Shown here piece by piece: positions 5,276 through 5,426 of a stretch of DNA of 5,426 bases; within the stretch, counting starts at the first letter, position 1; every line of letters starts with the position of its first letter. The notes below the pieces were generated by a model. The model saw only the letters and a list, made by a program, of their open reading frames with translations. It ran no database searches and was not told the DNA's origin. Made by a program: the position numbers and the translations under genes. The stretch is taken from the NCBI GenBank assembly GCA_028287415.1, contig JAQBPS010000800.1:1-5426 (forward strand). The letters run 5' to 3'. The DNA comes from Bacillota bacterium. GTDB taxonomy: Bacteria; Bacillota; Sulfobacillia; Symbiobacteriales; Symbiobacteriaceae.

Positions 5276-5426
5276 GTCCCTCCGCCTCCCCCGTTTCTAA
5301 ATCCCTGCAGGATCAGGTCGGCAAACTTGTCGGCCACCGCCTCCGGCCCGAGCGGGCCGTGGGGATTGTACCAGGCATACAACCAGTTGACAGCGCTCAG
5401 AACTAACAGCCTGGCGAACTTTTCGT
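5272..5426 (-). CDS. TetR-family regulator of the paa operon, C-terminal end only
   Basis: A frame open from the right edge ends at TGA 5274-5272 and gives 50 residues. The segment NWLYAWYNPHGPLGPEAVAD followed by KFADLILQGF is the end of a TetR-family ligand-binding domain of the acyl-CoA-responsive type; the W-Y-P-x-G-P-L-x-P-E pattern before the last helix is characteristic. The DNA-binding domain lies outside the window. TetR regulators that respond to phenylacetyl-CoA control paa genes in several Gram-positive bacteria and in Thermus, so this is likely the local repressor. Its stop codon overlaps the paaA start (ATGA), so it would be cotranscribed and translationally coupled with the enzymes. 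The last residues, NGGGGGT, are encoded by the purine-rich ribosome binding sites for paaA. Confidence 0.85.
   Translation of the reverse strand, partial: EKFARLLVLSAVNWLYAWYNPHGPLGPEAVADKFADLILQGFRNGGGGGT
5279..5290 (-). promoter_or_regulatory. Double ribosome binding site of paaA inside the TetR gene
   Basis: On the minus strand the stretch reads GGGAGGCGGAGG and contains two anti-16S matches. GGGAGG (5285-5290) is nine bases before ATG 5275, a good distance, whereas GGAGG (5279-5283) is only three bases away. The upstream copy is probably the one used. Confidence 0.7.

Overview
The window looks like a piece of chromosome from a high-GC, endospore-forming Firmicute (Symbiobacterium-like clostridia are a reasonable guess, but the sequence does not fix the genus). 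The evidence is strongly GC-biased codon use, strong GGAGG-type ribosome binding sites, a CotS/YutH-type spore-coat kinase homologue, and a secreted protein with a copper-amine-oxidase-N-like stalk domain, all typical of spore-forming Gram-positives. Every supported gene lies on the minus strand, so the biological order runs from the right end of the window to the left.

Right half (5426 to about 2697): an aerobic phenylacetate catabolism operon. The last 50 residues of a TetR-family regulator overlap the start of paaA by four bases (ATGA). Then follow paaA, paaB, paaC and paaD, with gaps of 12 and 6 bases and finally a 7-base overlap, and a GC-rich hairpin that begins three bases past the paaD stop. 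PaaA, PaaB and PaaC are the core of the ring-1,2-phenylacetyl-CoA epoxidase. PaaD is its DUF59/MIP18-like maturation factor with a complete Cys-rich C-terminal cluster. The reductase gene paaE, usual next to paaD in proteobacteria, is absent here, and the hairpin closes the operon. PaaC keeps residues in diiron-ligand positions that the E. coli PaaC, as recalled, has lost.

Middle (2696 to 1540): two genes not recognised, coding for soluble proteins of 215 and 97 residues, each with a strong ribosome binding site. The second is followed by an excellent intrinsic terminator (perfect 10-bp stem plus T-run).

Left part (1523 to 1): a CotS-like kinase gene, preceded by a match to the mother-cell sigma-K -10 consensus. 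It carries an unusual 90-residue Pro/Arg-rich N-terminal extension and is cut off just after the catalytic HxD motif, where the base composition turns AT-rich. Beyond this junction is the 5' part of a gene for an exported stalk-domain and coiled-coil protein, which leaves the window at its left edge. Its leader holds a 12-bp tandem repeat that includes a 14-bp palindrome.

No tRNA, rRNA, CRISPR array, transposase or phage gene is visible. No gene-free stretch exceeds 160 bases.
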